Positions 17,465 through 27,266 of a DNA stretch of 64,000 bases are shown in pieces; within the stretch, counting starts at the first letter, position 1, and each line of letters opens with the position of its first letter. A program made the translations under genes and the position numbers. The notes under the pieces are model-generated. The model saw nothing but the letters and a program-made list of their open reading frames with translations. It was not told where the DNA came from and ran no database searches. The DNA is from Thiothrix nivea DSM 5205 (GTDB lineage Bacteria > Pseudomonadota > Gammaproteobacteria > Thiotrichales > Thiotrichaceae): the NCBI RefSeq assembly GCF_000260135.1, contig NZ_JH651384.1, forward strand, positions 2,880,001 to 2,944,000, written 5' to 3'.

Positions 17465-18400
17465 ATGTTTGAAACCATCTTGGCTTACATCAGTAACATA
17501 GAGTCAGTTCTTGCGCTGGGTGGACGTATTTTGGGGCTTAAAAAGCTTCTTCATACCAAAGTATCAGAAACAAAAATTGATTCAGTGGAAAACCGTTTTC
17601 TTATACTGTTTGAAAAACATGGAGTCAATCGCAACCAAATTCCGCGCTTTTTTGGTCACGGTTTAATGCTTGATGATGTATCGTCACCTGAGAAACTATT
17701 GCCCAAATTGACCCATGAAATGTTGCAGGATGCCAGCGATTTATTTGCGATACGCTTGGAATGGCTAGAGTGTACAGACGACATAATCTACCCGATTTAC
17801 CAGCACCATTTTTATCAAGCTCCAGAGAGGTTTCAGCGATTCCTTTTAGAGCTGAAATTACATGGCGATCAACATCACTTGTCGGCTCATTTTGTTGTAT
17901 CTAATAACCCAAAACTGACGGATTACAATGCTTTCTTTTACATTCAAGAATTAATCGGGGAGCTTGGTGACAAGCAGATCGTGCGCTATCACTTGTGCAG
18001 TCACCAATGGACGCACCAGTATTGGAAGGCAAGAGCTGACTTGGCAGCTTGTGTCGCAATAGCATGTGCAACATTAGGCGATGCCTGGGGCTTCCAGACA
18101 AAAGATGACATCAGTGCCTTTGATCGTGGGGAGAGGTTTTTATCAGAACTTGATAACCTTCAGGATCAGAAAAAAACCAGTAAAAATCCGCAAAGAAAAG
18201 GTAATTTGTGGCGACCTGAAGATTGGGTTGCTGATCCGGCTAGTTTTCTTGATGGGGTTGATGAAGGTAAGCGTGGGAAAGTGTTTGGACTATCCCGTTG
18301 GTTGGAGCATTACAATCAGGGGTTAATGAATACCCGATTTCCAATGTATGCAAATGCTGCTGAGGCTTTTGAAGCGGAGCTTGAGAAGCATACGAATTAA
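17465..18400 (+). CDS. Unidentified protein at the end of the restriction locus
   Basis: The product is 311 residues and I do not recognise the family. It starts 7 bases after hsdS, so it is probably cotranscribed. The N-terminus has a weakly hydrophobic helix (ILAYISNIESVLALGGRILGLKKLL). The middle is rich in His and aromatic residues (PIYQHHFYQAPERFQRF; HLCSHQWTHQYW). The C-terminal part carries LWRPEDWVADPASFLDG. Base composition is lower in GC than in hsdM. It may be a defence accessory gene, but only its position suggests that. Confidence 0.6.
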   Translation: MFETILAYISNIESVLALGGRILGLKKLLHTKVSETKIDSVENRFLILFEKHGVNRNQIPRFFGHGLMLDDVSSPEKLLPKLTHEMLQDASDLFAIRLEWLECTDDIIYPIYQHHFYQAPERFQRFLLELKLHGDQHHLSAHFVVSNNPKLTDYNAFFYIQELIGELGDKQIVRYHLCSHQWTHQYWKARADLAACVAIACATLGDAWGFQTKDDISAFDRGERFLSELDNLQDQKKTSKNPQRKGNLWRPEDWVADPASFLDGVDEGKRGKVFGLSRWLEHYNQGLMNTRFPMYANAAEAFEAELEKHTN

Positions 18401-18416
18401 TGCGCCAAAAAACATT

Positions 18417-18440
18417 GAAGCCGCCCCGAGGGACGGCTTC
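18417..18440 (+). terminator. Terminator at the end of the restriction locus
   Basis: The stem GAAGCCG / CGGCTTC with a 10-nt loop is followed by GTTACTCTTTC. It lies 17 bases after the stop of the unidentified gene and fits a Rho-independent terminator. Confidence 0.65.
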
Positions 18441-18553
18441 GTTACTCTTTCTACACCTGGCAGATGAGCTGTTACTAATTATGGCTGCAAATCCCGGAAA
18501 AGCAATATATTGTTGATGGGATGTGGCTTTACGTCATGAACGAGGAGGGTTTC

Positions 18554-19648
18554 ATGCCCATTGAAGTCGGTATCTGGAAAATTCAGGGACAACCGCAAAA
18601 GCTGAGCTTTTCCGCGCTGGAGTCCGAGAAAAAGCTGGAAGACGTGCTGGAAAGCAACCTTGCCATTCTCTCGCCTGACTGGCTGTATCTGGGACGGCAG
18701 ATACCAACGGCACACGGCAAATACATCGACATCCTGGCGATGGATGGGGATGGCAACCTGTGCGTGATTGAGCTGAAACGCCACAAAACACCCCGCGAGG
18801 CTGTGGCGCAGTTGCTGGATTATGCTTCATGGGTGCAAGGGCTAAGTTACGATCAGGTCACTGGCATTTATGCAGACAACCACCCCAGCAAGGAATTTGA
18901 GCAGGGTTTTGTCGAGTTCTTCAATAGCCCAGGCCCGCCTGAACAGGTCAACCGGCGGCATCAGCTGGTTCTGGTGGCTGCCGAGCTGGATAGCGCCAGT
19001 GAACGGATTATCAACTACCTGTCAGACAACTACGGCGTACCCATCAACGCGCTATTTTTCCGCTATTTCCGGGATGGTGAGAATGAATACCTGACACGCA
19101 CCTGGCTGCTTGATCCGCAAAATGCAGAGGTGCAAAGCGAGAAGGTTGCCTCTCCCTCAAAACAGGATGGCGTCTGGAATGGGCTGGATTATTACGTTGC
19201 TTATGGCGATAACGGCGATGGTAATCTGGTGTGGGAAGATGCGCGTCAGCATGGTTTTGTGACGGCCAACGGCGGGCGCTGGTATACCCGCACGCTGGAG
19301 CAGCTCAAATCGGGCGACAGGGTGTTTGCCTGCATACCCGGACGCGGCTACGTGGGGGTAGGCGAAGTGCTGGATACGGTCAAACCCATTACGGAATTTA
19401 TGTTGGAAATCAACGGTGCTCCTACCCCGGTCTGTGAGGCAGGCTTGCGTGGTCACTACATGTGCAAGCAAGCAGATGATCCGGAAACACGGGCAGGCTT
19501 TGTCAGGGTGAAGTGGTACAAGACAGTTCCCCAGGAGCAGGCATTCTGGCAAAAGGGCATGTACGCCAACCAGAATACCGTCACCAAGTTGCGCAACAGG
19601 TTTACGCTGGAGCAACTGGAGCGGTTTTTTCAGTTACAGCAGGATTGA
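18554..19648 (+). CDS. NucS-like endonuclease-fold protein (DUF91-type)
   Basis: The product is 364 residues. The N-terminal half resembles the NucS/DUF91 nuclease fold: LEDVLESNLAILSPDWLYLGRQIPTAHGKYIDILAMDGDGNLCVIELKRHKTPREAVAQLLDYASWV, with the Asp...Glu-x-Lys catalytic pattern in DILA and IELK. The C-terminal part (YYVAYGD...RWYTRTLEQLKSGDRVFACIPGRGYVGVGEV) looks like a small PUA/EVE-like beta domain. Such nucleases act on branched or mismatched DNA, and the target here is unknown. ATG 18554 is chosen since GGAGGG precedes it; an earlier in-frame start exists at 18521. Confidence 0.75.
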   Translation: MPIEVGIWKIQGQPQKLSFSALESEKKLEDVLESNLAILSPDWLYLGRQIPTAHGKYIDILAMDGDGNLCVIELKRHKTPREAVAQLLDYASWVQGLSYDQVTGIYADNHPSKEFEQGFVEFFNSPGPPEQVNRRHQLVLVAAELDSASERIINYLSDNYGVPINALFFRYFRDGENEYLTRTWLLDPQNAEVQSEKVASPSKQDGVWNGLDYYVAYGDNGDGNLVWEDARQHGFVTANGGRWYTRTLEQLKSGDRVFACIPGRGYVGVGEVLDTVKPITEFMLEINGAPTPVCEAGLRGHYMCKQADDPETRAGFVRVKWYKTVPQEQAFWQKGMYANQNTVTKLRNRFTLEQLERFFQLQQD

Positions 19649-19764
19649 TTGTATTTGATGTAAGCGGTGCTTGTTTGTCACCATTCTCCGCGTCGATGGT
19701 AAATTTATTGCTCATATCTTCCAATGACTGAATCAAATATCCTTGGTTATGGCGGATAGGTTAC

Positions 19765-20601
19765 TCACAACGCCGCCTTATTCTTATCCACAACCCGTGC
19801 GTAAACCTTCTCCATCACCTCAAGAAAGGAATTATCCCGCTGCCAGAACAGCGGATAATCCCCACCCTTCTTGAGCAGCACAGCCGGAGTCGCAGCCTGC
19901 CCGGAAAAATGCTCGACCAGCGGCAAGGCAGCCTGCCCCTGCCAAAAGGCTTTCAGGTCGGTGGCGACCAACGGTTTCACCTCCGGTTCCGGGTAACGAT
20001 GGTAGAGGTATTCCACCGCCTGCTCGCCCTCGCCCCACTGATCCAGCAAGGCTTTCCCCAGCGGCGATTCCGCCAGCTTTTCCTGGAGCCGGGCAGCATC
20101 CATGCCGCGCAACTGGAACAGCAGAAACGGGTCGCGATCCAGCAGCGACGCCACCTTGTAATAAACGCCCGCGACATGCTTGCACGGGGAGGCGTAATCC
20201 GGGCAGGAACACTGGCTAATCAGGTCGCCCCGCTTTTGCGGCAGCAAGTGCAGCTTCTGCGCCGCGAACACGTTTTCAATCGTGGTCGGCATCTCGTGCA
20301 TGAGCAACTGCGACAGGCAGGCGGCGTTGTGGCTGATGCCTTCGATCAGCTTGTCCCACTCCTGCGTGGAAAAGGGTTTCAGCTTGACTTCAACCTGGTA
20401 ACGCGGTTCCTTGTAAACCCCGAAATAGGGGTTGACATTGCCGCGCACCGTGGCCGTAACCACCGCCCCACGGACGGCAAATTCCAGCAGCCGGTTCGGC
20501 CCGGCATACGCCCTGCCGCGCCCCAGCCGCCCGCTATCCATGCTGATTTCCAGCACATTCAGGAACTTTTCTCCCCACCAGGTGCGTGTCAGTTTTGCCA
20601 T
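19765..20601 (-). CDS. SWIM zinc-finger protein partnered with an SNF2 helicase
   Basis: The product is 278 residues. A SWIM motif CSCPDYASPCKH lies near residue 136. The N-terminal MAKLTRTWWGEKFLNVLE...GRAYAGPNRLLEF block is typical of SWIM proteins encoded next to bacterial SNF2 ATPases. SWIM fingers are thought to bind DNA or proteins. The start is ATG 20601, just 2 bases after the helicase stop and behind GGAGGC. It is the last gene of a seven-gene run on the minus strand. Confidence 0.88.
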   Translation of the reverse strand: MAKLTRTWWGEKFLNVLEISMDSGRLGRGRAYAGPNRLLEFAVRGAVVTATVRGNVNPYFGVYKEPRYQVEVKLKPFSTQEWDKLIEGISHNAACLSQLLMHEMPTTIENVFAAQKLHLLPQKRGDLISQCSCPDYASPCKHVAGVYYKVASLLDRDPFLLFQLRGMDAARLQEKLAESPLGKALLDQWGEGEQAVEYLYHRYPEPEVKPLVATDLKAFWQGQAALPLVEHFSGQAATPAVLLKKGGDYPLFWQRDNSFLEVMEKVYARVVDKNKAAL

Positions 20602-20603
20602 GT

Positions 20604-23600
20604 TCAAGCCTCCAGGATCGTGCTGCGGTTGAGTTGGATGAGTTGCTGGAAAGCGGCGTTGTCCATTTCGGTCAGCCAGCTTTCGTCCGCGCCCACGATG
20701 CTGTCGGCCAGCGCCTGCTTGTCTTCGAGCATCTTGTCGATGCGTTCTTCCAGCGTACCCAGCGTCACCATCTTGTGGGCGAACACGGTTTTTTCTTGGC
20801 CGATACGGTAAGCGCGGTCGGTCGCCTGGTTTTCCACCGCCGGGTTCCACCAGCGGTCGAAATGGAACACATGGTTCGCTTGGGTCAGGGTGATGCCCAC
20901 CCCGCCCGCTTTCAGCGACAGGATGAAAATGCCCGCAGGTGTGTCGGGGTTCTGGAACGCCTCGATCATTTGCTCACGGTGCTTGCGGCTGGTGCCACCG
21001 TGCAGGTAGTAGACCGGGCAGTGGTGTTGCGCACGCAACAGGGCTTCGAGTTGCTCGCCGACCTCGGTGAACTGGGTAAACAGCAGCAAGCTGTCGGATT
21101 CTTCCAGCGCCTCGCCGATCATCTCGTTGACCCGCGCCAGCTTGTGCGAACGCGCTTCGGTGAAGGCGCTGCCATCCTGCAAAAACTGCGCGGGGTGGTT
21201 GCAAATCTGCTTCAGCTTCATCAGCGTGGACAGGATCAGCCCCTTGCGCTGGATGCCTTCGGCGTCTTCCAACTGCTTCTGCACGTCATCCACCACCGCC
21301 TGATACAGCGACGCCTGCTCCTTGGTCAGGTTGCAGTAAACCTTTTGCTCAAGCTTGGCGGGCAGGTCGCTGATGATCGACTTGTCGGTTTTCAGGCGGC
21401 GCAGGATGAACGGCTGCACCAGCCGCTGCAATTGTCTGGAAAGGCGCACATCGCCATCACGCTGCACCGGCGTTTCATAGGCGCGCTTGAACTGGGTGGC
21501 GGTGCCCAGATAGCCTGGATTGAGGAAGTGGAACAACGACCACATGTCCATCAGGCGGTTTTCAATCGGCGTACCGGTCATGGCGATGCGGTAAGGCGCT
21601 TTCAACGCGCAAATGGCCTTGGCCTGCGCCGATTTGGGGTTCTTGATGTTCTGCGCCTCATCCACTACCACGCGCCGCCACGGCTGCTGCTTGAGCAGCG
21701 GGTTATCCTGACGGGCGATCGTGAACGAGGTGATGACGATGGCACTGGAGGCAATCGCCGCGCGGAACGTCTTGGCTTCCTTGGCGCGGTTGCCGCCATG
21801 ATGCACCATGCAACCGAGTGACGGGGCAAACTTTTCGATTTCCTTTTGCCAGTTGCCCAGCACCGAGGTTGGCGCGATCAGCAGGGTCGGTGGCAATGCG
21901 GCCTGCTGTTCCGGGGTCAGCCGCTCACGTTCGTGCAGCAGCAGCGCAATCACCTGGATGGTTTTCCCCAGACCCATGTCATCCGCCAGACAGGGGTTCA
22001 GCCCCAGGGATTCCTGCGCGGCCAGCCAGGCCAGCCCCTGCTTCTGGTAGGTGCGCAACTGCCCCTGCAAGCCCTGCGGATTATCCATAGGCTCAAGGGT
22101 TTCCCGCTGTTGCAGGCGCGCCAGCATGTCGCTCAGCACTTCGTCGAACACAAACTCGGTGGCATTCTCGTCCGCCTCAGCCACCTGCCTGAGCAGTTCG
22201 GTGACGGAAACCGTCTCGCCGCCTTGCTCCTGCTGCCGCCACAGTTCCAGCAACTGGTTCATCTGCTGGCTGTCCAGCTCCATCCATTCACCCCGGAACT
22301 GCACCAGCGGCGTCTTGGCATTGACCAGTTCCTGCCATTCCCGTTCGCTCACCGGTTCGCCGCCGACCGACAATTCATAGCGGTATTGCACCAGTGAGGG
22401 CATAGAAAAATAGCCGGTTCCGCTATCCTTTTCCTGCGCGGGCGCGGACTTGCCGGAAGCCTTGACGCGGATGCGCGCCCGCTTGCGGCCTTGCGGCGTC
22501 CACCAGCCGGGCAGAACGATGCGGAACCCCGCGGATTCCAGCACCGGCGCATCGTTTTTCAGGAATTCATAGGCGGTCGGCAAATCCAGCGTCACGCCGG
22601 TGGGCTCGGGCGACTCCATGCCCTGCCACAGCAAGGGGCACATGCGCGCTGCATGACCCAGACTCACCAGCAAATGCCGCTCAAACTGCTGGCCAAAATA
22701 TTTCTGCTGCTGTTTTTGTTTGACGCTGGACGATGCCCACCATTCGGACAAATCCATTTTCAGGGAGGGATCCTGGCTGGACTCGACAAAGAAATGCAGT
22801 TGCCAATCGGTATCCCGGCGCTCATTGGCCGGTTGCAGACGCAGACCCAATACGAAACCGCTGTCTTGTGCCTGACCAACGATTTCCCGTTGCCAACTTG
22901 ACCATTGTTTCCAGTCTTCCAACGTCAAACCGCTGTCACTCAATGGGCTTTTGTGGAAACCGGCAGCGTTATAGCCCAAGGCATCCACCAGCCAACTGCC
23001 ATCCAGTTGCTTGAGCACCTGATTGGTGGCGTTGGCATCAGCTACCAGCTGCTCCAGTTGCTGCTCGGAAAAATGCCTGAGCAGCGCCACACTATCCAGG
23101 CATTCCGGCTGGTCAACCTGCATGGAGGGCGGTTTCCACCCCACCACCGTGGTGCAAACACCCGGCATGGCGGCGGCAAACGCCTGCAAACCCTGCTCAT
23201 ACAGGCTGGAAGCGGGCGACCAGCCGCTATAAACGCTCAGCTTGGAACGCTTGCCGCTGGGTTGATGGCATTTCATCACCGGCATGAACTGATGCTGACG
23301 CACCAGATTGCGCAGTTGCTGGGCGTATTGCATCCAGAACAACAGGTCACTGCCCAGACGGAAATCCGGCTGGCCAAAACTGGCCACAAACTGTAATTCC
23401 CGCAAGAACAACAAAGGTCGCCCGATGGCTATGCCGTTGATCATCCAGACCCGCCACGCATAGTCATCCGGCAGGTAATCGCCGGTAAGGCGCGCCATTT
23501 CCGGGCTGGGCAAGGGCTGATCCTCCAGCGTGGGCAAAGCAAGGTAGAACGAGGCGGGCTGGGCGCGCAGGCTGGCGATCAGCGGCTTGCCGAAAGACAA

Positions 23601-23762
23601 ACCGGCGGACAGGAAATCATTGAGTTCCGCCGCTGTTGCGCGATGCCGGTCGGGGGTGCGGCTGCGCGTCTTTTTGTCGGTCTCAATCCAGAAGACAAAC
23701 TGCCCATGGTTGTCAAAGCCAGCCTCAAAGGCTGGAATCCATGCGCCATGATAAACATCCAT
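20604..23762 (-). CDS. SNF2-family DEAD/DEAH helicase-like ATPase
   Basis: The product is 1,052 residues. The first half (to about 560) is the bacterial SNF2-associated region. The ATPase core follows: LADDMGLGKTIQVIALL (Walker A, about residue 590), VVDEAQNIKNPKSAQ (DEAQ box), the GTPIENRLMDMWSLFHFLNPG segment, HGGTSRKHREQMIEAF, GGVGITLTQANHVFHFDRWWNPAVENQATDRAYRIGQ (motifs V and VI). It is a double-stranded DNA translocase of the HepA/SNF2 type. It lies 43 bases after the VWA gene, so it probably belongs to the same operon. Confidence 0.92.
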   Translation of the reverse strand: MDVYHGAWIPAFEAGFDNHGQFVFWIETDKKTRSRTPDRHRATAAELNDFLSAGLSFGKPLIASLRAQPASFYLALPTLEDQPLPSPEMARLTGDYLPDDYAWRVWMINGIAIGRPLLFLRELQFVASFGQPDFRLGSDLLFWMQYAQQLRNLVRQHQFMPVMKCHQPSGKRSKLSVYSGWSPASSLYEQGLQAFAAAMPGVCTTVVGWKPPSMQVDQPECLDSVALLRHFSEQQLEQLVADANATNQVLKQLDGSWLVDALGYNAAGFHKSPLSDSGLTLEDWKQWSSWQREIVGQAQDSGFVLGLRLQPANERRDTDWQLHFFVESSQDPSLKMDLSEWWASSSVKQKQQQKYFGQQFERHLLVSLGHAARMCPLLWQGMESPEPTGVTLDLPTAYEFLKNDAPVLESAGFRIVLPGWWTPQGRKRARIRVKASGKSAPAQEKDSGTGYFSMPSLVQYRYELSVGGEPVSEREWQELVNAKTPLVQFRGEWMELDSQQMNQLLELWRQQEQGGETVSVTELLRQVAEADENATEFVFDEVLSDMLARLQQRETLEPMDNPQGLQGQLRTYQKQGLAWLAAQESLGLNPCLADDMGLGKTIQVIALLLHERERLTPEQQAALPPTLLIAPTSVLGNWQKEIEKFAPSLGCMVHHGGNRAKEAKTFRAAIASSAIVITSFTIARQDNPLLKQQPWRRVVVDEAQNIKNPKSAQAKAICALKAPYRIAMTGTPIENRLMDMWSLFHFLNPGYLGTATQFKRAYETPVQRDGDVRLSRQLQRLVQPFILRRLKTDKSIISDLPAKLEQKVYCNLTKEQASLYQAVVDDVQKQLEDAEGIQRKGLILSTLMKLKQICNHPAQFLQDGSAFTEARSHKLARVNEMIGEALEESDSLLLFTQFTEVGEQLEALLRAQHHCPVYYLHGGTSRKHREQMIEAFQNPDTPAGIFILSLKAGGVGITLTQANHVFHFDRWWNPAVENQATDRAYRIGQEKTVFAHKMVTLGTLEERIDKMLEDKQALADSIVGADESWLTEMDNAAFQQLIQLNRSTILEA

Positions 23763-23805
23763 ATAATGGCCTTGCTCGTACCGGGAAACCCATCATGCTA
23801 GCAGA

Positions 23806-24972
23806 TCAGCAAACGCCCTGCTGCACCACAATCCCCTGTTTCGCCGCCCACTGCCCCAAATCCTGCTTCATCAGCGCATTCGCCATCAGTTCCGGGAACT
23901 GGTCGGGTGTACAGGCAAACGTCGGCACGCCCAGCGTGGCATATTTCGCCGCCATGTCGTGATCGTAGAACGGTGCACCTTCATCACTCAACGCCAGCAA
24001 TGCAATCATCTGTACACCGGAAGCGACCAGTTGCGCCGTGCGTTTCAGCATTTCGTTGGCATTGCCGCCTTCGTACAAATCACTTATCAGGATGAAAACC
24101 GTGTCATCCGGGCGCGAAATCAGCCCCTGACAGTAGCCGAGCGCACGATTGATGTCGGTGCCGCCGCCCAGCTGCAAGCCGAACAGCAAATCCACCGGGT
24201 CGTCGTGCAGCTCTTCCGTCAGATCGACGATAGACGTATCGAACACCACCATCTTGGTGCTCAACGCCGGAATCGATGCCATCACCGCTGCAAAAATGCT
24301 GGAATACACTACCGACGGAGCCATTGAGCCACTCTGGTCAATACATAACACCACCTCTTTCAACGCGGAACGCTTGCGCCCATAGCCAATCAGCTTGTCC
24401 GGCACGATGGTGTTGTATTCGGGCAGGTAATTTTTAATATTGGCGCGGATGGTGCGGTTCCAGTCGATTTCCTGCAAACGCGGGCGGTTGTTGCGCACCG
24501 CACGGTTGAGCGCCCCCTTGACTGCCTGTTGCATCGGCTGGTGCAGACGGCGCAGCAATTCTTCCACCACCTTGTTGACCACCTGCCGGGCGGTATCCTT
24601 GGTCTTGGCGGGAATCACGTTTTTCAGGGAAATCAGCGTGGCGACTAGATGAATATCGGCTTCGACGGCTTCCAGCACTTCCGGCTCCAGCAGCAACTGA
24701 CGCAGGCCCAGCCGTTCAATCGCATCCTGCTGGATCACACGCACCACGGAGGACGGGAAATACTGGCGGATGTCGCCCAGCCAGCGGGTAACGTTAGGGG
24801 CGGAAGCACCCAAACCACCGCGCCGCCCGCCAACGTTTTCACCATCGCCATACACAGCGGCGAGGCAGTTGTCGATACCCTGTTCCATGCCATCCAGGGA
24901 ACAACCGATGCCATCGGCTTCGCCACCACCGAGGATCAAACGCCAGCGCTTTTGTCGTTCTTCAGGCTGCAT
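23806..24972 (-). CDS. VWA-domain protein of a MoxR cluster
   Basis: The product is 388 residues. The C-terminal half is a von Willebrand factor A domain with an intact metal-ion site (CIDQSGSMAPS, then GGGTDINRAL and LISDLYEGG). The N-terminal half is helical (RARLNRAVRNNRPRLQEIDWNRTIRANIKNYLPEYNTIVPDKLIG). Proteins of this sort work with MoxR AAA+ ATPases in assembling or remodelling target complexes. It overlaps the preceding DUF5682 gene by 11 bases. Confidence 0.88.
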   Translation of the reverse strand: MQPEERQKRWRLILGGGEADGIGCSLDGMEQGIDNCLAAVYGDGENVGGRRGGLGASAPNVTRWLGDIRQYFPSSVVRVIQQDAIERLGLRQLLLEPEVLEAVEADIHLVATLISLKNVIPAKTKDTARQVVNKVVEELLRRLHQPMQQAVKGALNRAVRNNRPRLQEIDWNRTIRANIKNYLPEYNTIVPDKLIGYGRKRSALKEVVLCIDQSGSMAPSVVYSSIFAAVMASIPALSTKMVVFDTSIVDLTEELHDDPVDLLFGLQLGGGTDINRALGYCQGLISRPDDTVFILISDLYEGGNANEMLKRTAQLVASGVQMIALLALSDEGAPFYDHDMAAKYATLGVPTFACTPDQFPELMANALMKQDLGQWAAKQGIVVQQGVC

Positions 24973-27256
24973 CCGCCACCTCCAATCCCAGCATCATCGC
25001 TACCAATGGCAGCGCCGTTGCCGCCCGTATTTCATCAATGTCGCTGACCGCTGCCACTGCGGGCAAGGCTGCCTGCCCCTGTTTGACCCGCTCCCCCATT
25101 TGCCGCCGCTCAGGTGCGCTGAAAGTCGCAAACGTGCGCCGTAACACCGGCAACAACTGCTGGAATGTGTCACCCGTCAAACGACTCACCCACTGATCAA
25201 TCAGCTTCCACAGCGTTTCGTCATAGATCAGTAACTGACCACTGTCGCGCAGGAAACCATCTACCCAACTGGCGGCCTCGGCAGGCTCGCTGGCAGTGGA
25301 AAGAGCCAACCCGAAACGACGCGCGCTTTCGCCTTCATCCAGCAGCCCCGCTTGCAGCAGCAAACGGCAGCAACGCCCCGCCAATAACGCATGTAGCCCC
25401 TGCTGGTCGAGCAGGGTTTGTAGCGTTTGCGCCCACTGGCCATTGAAATCGTCTTCCGCCAGCAGATTGACCGCTTCCTGCACCGCCTGAATGCGCTTGA
25501 ACATGCCCTCGGCGACTTCCTCATTCAGCGCACTACAGGCATTCGGCAAACCGATGCAGATGCGCGTAATCATGCCGGACACTACATGGCTGACCTGTTC
25601 CAGCGAAGTCTGGCGTACATCGCCGTAACGTAGCAAACGCGCCAGTTCCGGCATCGCCTGCATCAGGTGCAGGATGTCGCTGCTAACCGCTGCTTCAGTT
25701 TGCAGACGCTGCATCAATGCATCGACCGCCTTTGGCAAATTGGCGTAGAGGGAAGCGTGTGTCATGCTGGCAAGCTGTTCCAGCGAAGTAGTATCCTGTG
25801 CCTGTTTGACCAGCCGGTTAGTGGCGGCAACTGCCAGCGTATTACCCCAGAGACCGGCTTCGATCAGGCGGATGGCAAACTCCGGTTGCCACAGGATACG
25901 CCAGCTTTCCTTAAAGGTGCCTTTGCCGCGTGCCGTGTCGCCGCCCTTGCCCCACGGAATGTCGAGGATATTAAGGCGACGCAGCAGGTAACTGCGCTCC
26001 AGATCATTTTCCTTACGCAAATCCAGCACCAGATCGGCATCACTGGCGGAAGGGTTGAAGCGCAGGCGTTTCTGCTCACGCGCCCAATCCTGTTGCAGCG
26101 GGGTTTGCGGGGTTTCGTCCGGCACATTGCCCAGCGATTCGCCAATCAGCAGCTTGCGGTGCAATAGTTGCATTGGGGCGGCATCACCGAACAGCATGAC
26201 GCTTTGTACCGATTCGTTGAGTTCGGCCAGACCAGGTAAAGGGCGGCCACGCATAGCGGCGAGGGTTTCGGCCAGCCGCACCGCTTCGATAACGTGGGCG
26301 GAAGAAATATCCAGACCCTGTTGGCGGAAAGTATGCGCCACCCGCGTCAACCACCGCGTCTGTAGGGGAGTATGGCATACCCCCTCTTCCCCGCTCCCCC
26401 AAATATGCGCGTACCAGCCGGGCGCATCAACACCTGCGCCATAACCGCTGGCATTGCTGAGGCGTTCATGTGTCCACGGAACCCAGGTTGCAGTGGTTTT
26501 GAGTTTGGGCAAACCTTTTAGCAAGTCGTTGTCGACTTTAGCTGTGGGCAGGGTTTGCAGCGCGGGCGCGTGCCATGCACCGCATACCACCGCAATATTC
26601 TGGAAACCGTCCTTCTGCGCTTGACGGATGCACTTGCGCATATGCGCTTCCCGCAACTGTTCGCGCTCGTGTTCGGCAGCGTCACGGGGGCAATGCTCAT
26701 CCACTTCGTTACGCAGGGCAATCATGGCTTCGAGGATGGCCTGGAACAGTTCGCTGGAATCCTGCCGCTCCTCAACCATGTGCTCCCACCAGCGCTCGCT
26801 GTCGGCGTAACCTGCGGCCTCTGCCAGCAAGACCAGCGGATCGCGGCGGATGATAAGTGTTTCATCCCGCTCTTCGTTTTCCGGATTTTGTGGCTCAACA
26901 GGTTCTGCTGTGGCAGTAGCTTCTTCAGCCACCTTGTCACGGGCAAAGTTGATGCTGACCGGCAAATCCATAAAGCGCACTGGCACTTGCTGGCTCAGCG
27001 CGTAACGAATCGCTTGCCATTCCGGGGAAAAAGCGGCGAAAGGGTAATAGACCGCGCGGTGCGGCTCATCCGGCGCATAGATCAGCAGAGCGACCGGCGG
27101 CTGCATCTGTTCATGCACAGCCAGCGGCAGGATGCTGTCAGCTTCGGGCGGGCCTTCGACCAGGATGCAATCCGGCTGCAAAGCGGTAAGTGCCTGCACC
27201 AGACTGCGGGCAGAACCGGGGCCATGGTGGCGGATGCCGAAAACGTGATGTGGCAT
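24962..27256 (-). CDS. DUF5682 family protein
   Basis: The product is 764 residues. It begins MPHHVFGIRHHGPGSARSLVQALTALQPDCILVEGPPEAD, the signature of DUF5682, and later has AVVCGAWHAPAL. The N-terminal third has a TraB/EreA-like look (a GxRHHG motif, an E-G-P block and a C-G-A-W-H motif), which suggests a hydrolase-like fold. The rest is helical. Function is unknown, but the family is repeatedly linked to MoxR and VWA genes. It starts 10 bases after the MoxR gene. Confidence 0.85.
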   Translation of the reverse strand: MPHHVFGIRHHGPGSARSLVQALTALQPDCILVEGPPEADSILPLAVHEQMQPPVALLIYAPDEPHRAVYYPFAAFSPEWQAIRYALSQQVPVRFMDLPVSINFARDKVAEEATATAEPVEPQNPENEERDETLIIRRDPLVLLAEAAGYADSERWWEHMVEERQDSSELFQAILEAMIALRNEVDEHCPRDAAEHEREQLREAHMRKCIRQAQKDGFQNIAVVCGAWHAPALQTLPTAKVDNDLLKGLPKLKTTATWVPWTHERLSNASGYGAGVDAPGWYAHIWGSGEEGVCHTPLQTRWLTRVAHTFRQQGLDISSAHVIEAVRLAETLAAMRGRPLPGLAELNESVQSVMLFGDAAPMQLLHRKLLIGESLGNVPDETPQTPLQQDWAREQKRLRFNPSASDADLVLDLRKENDLERSYLLRRLNILDIPWGKGGDTARGKGTFKESWRILWQPEFAIRLIEAGLWGNTLAVAATNRLVKQAQDTTSLEQLASMTHASLYANLPKAVDALMQRLQTEAAVSSDILHLMQAMPELARLLRYGDVRQTSLEQVSHVVSGMITRICIGLPNACSALNEEVAEGMFKRIQAVQEAVNLLAEDDFNGQWAQTLQTLLDQQGLHALLAGRCCRLLLQAGLLDEGESARRFGLALSTASEPAEAASWVDGFLRDSGQLLIYDETLWKLIDQWVSRLTGDTFQQLLPVLRRTFATFSAPERRQMGERVKQGQAALPAVAAVSDIDEIRAATALPLVAMMLGLEVADAA

Positions 27257-27266
27257 AACGCTTACC

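Noticed and set aside
18521-18553. An earlier start for the NucS-like gene
   Set aside because: GGAGGG is placed correctly only for ATG 18554.
20586-21821. A 411-codon open frame on the plus strand opposite the SNF2 gene
   Set aside because: It is antisense to a protein with intact helicase motifs and shows no family motif; high GC content produces such frames.
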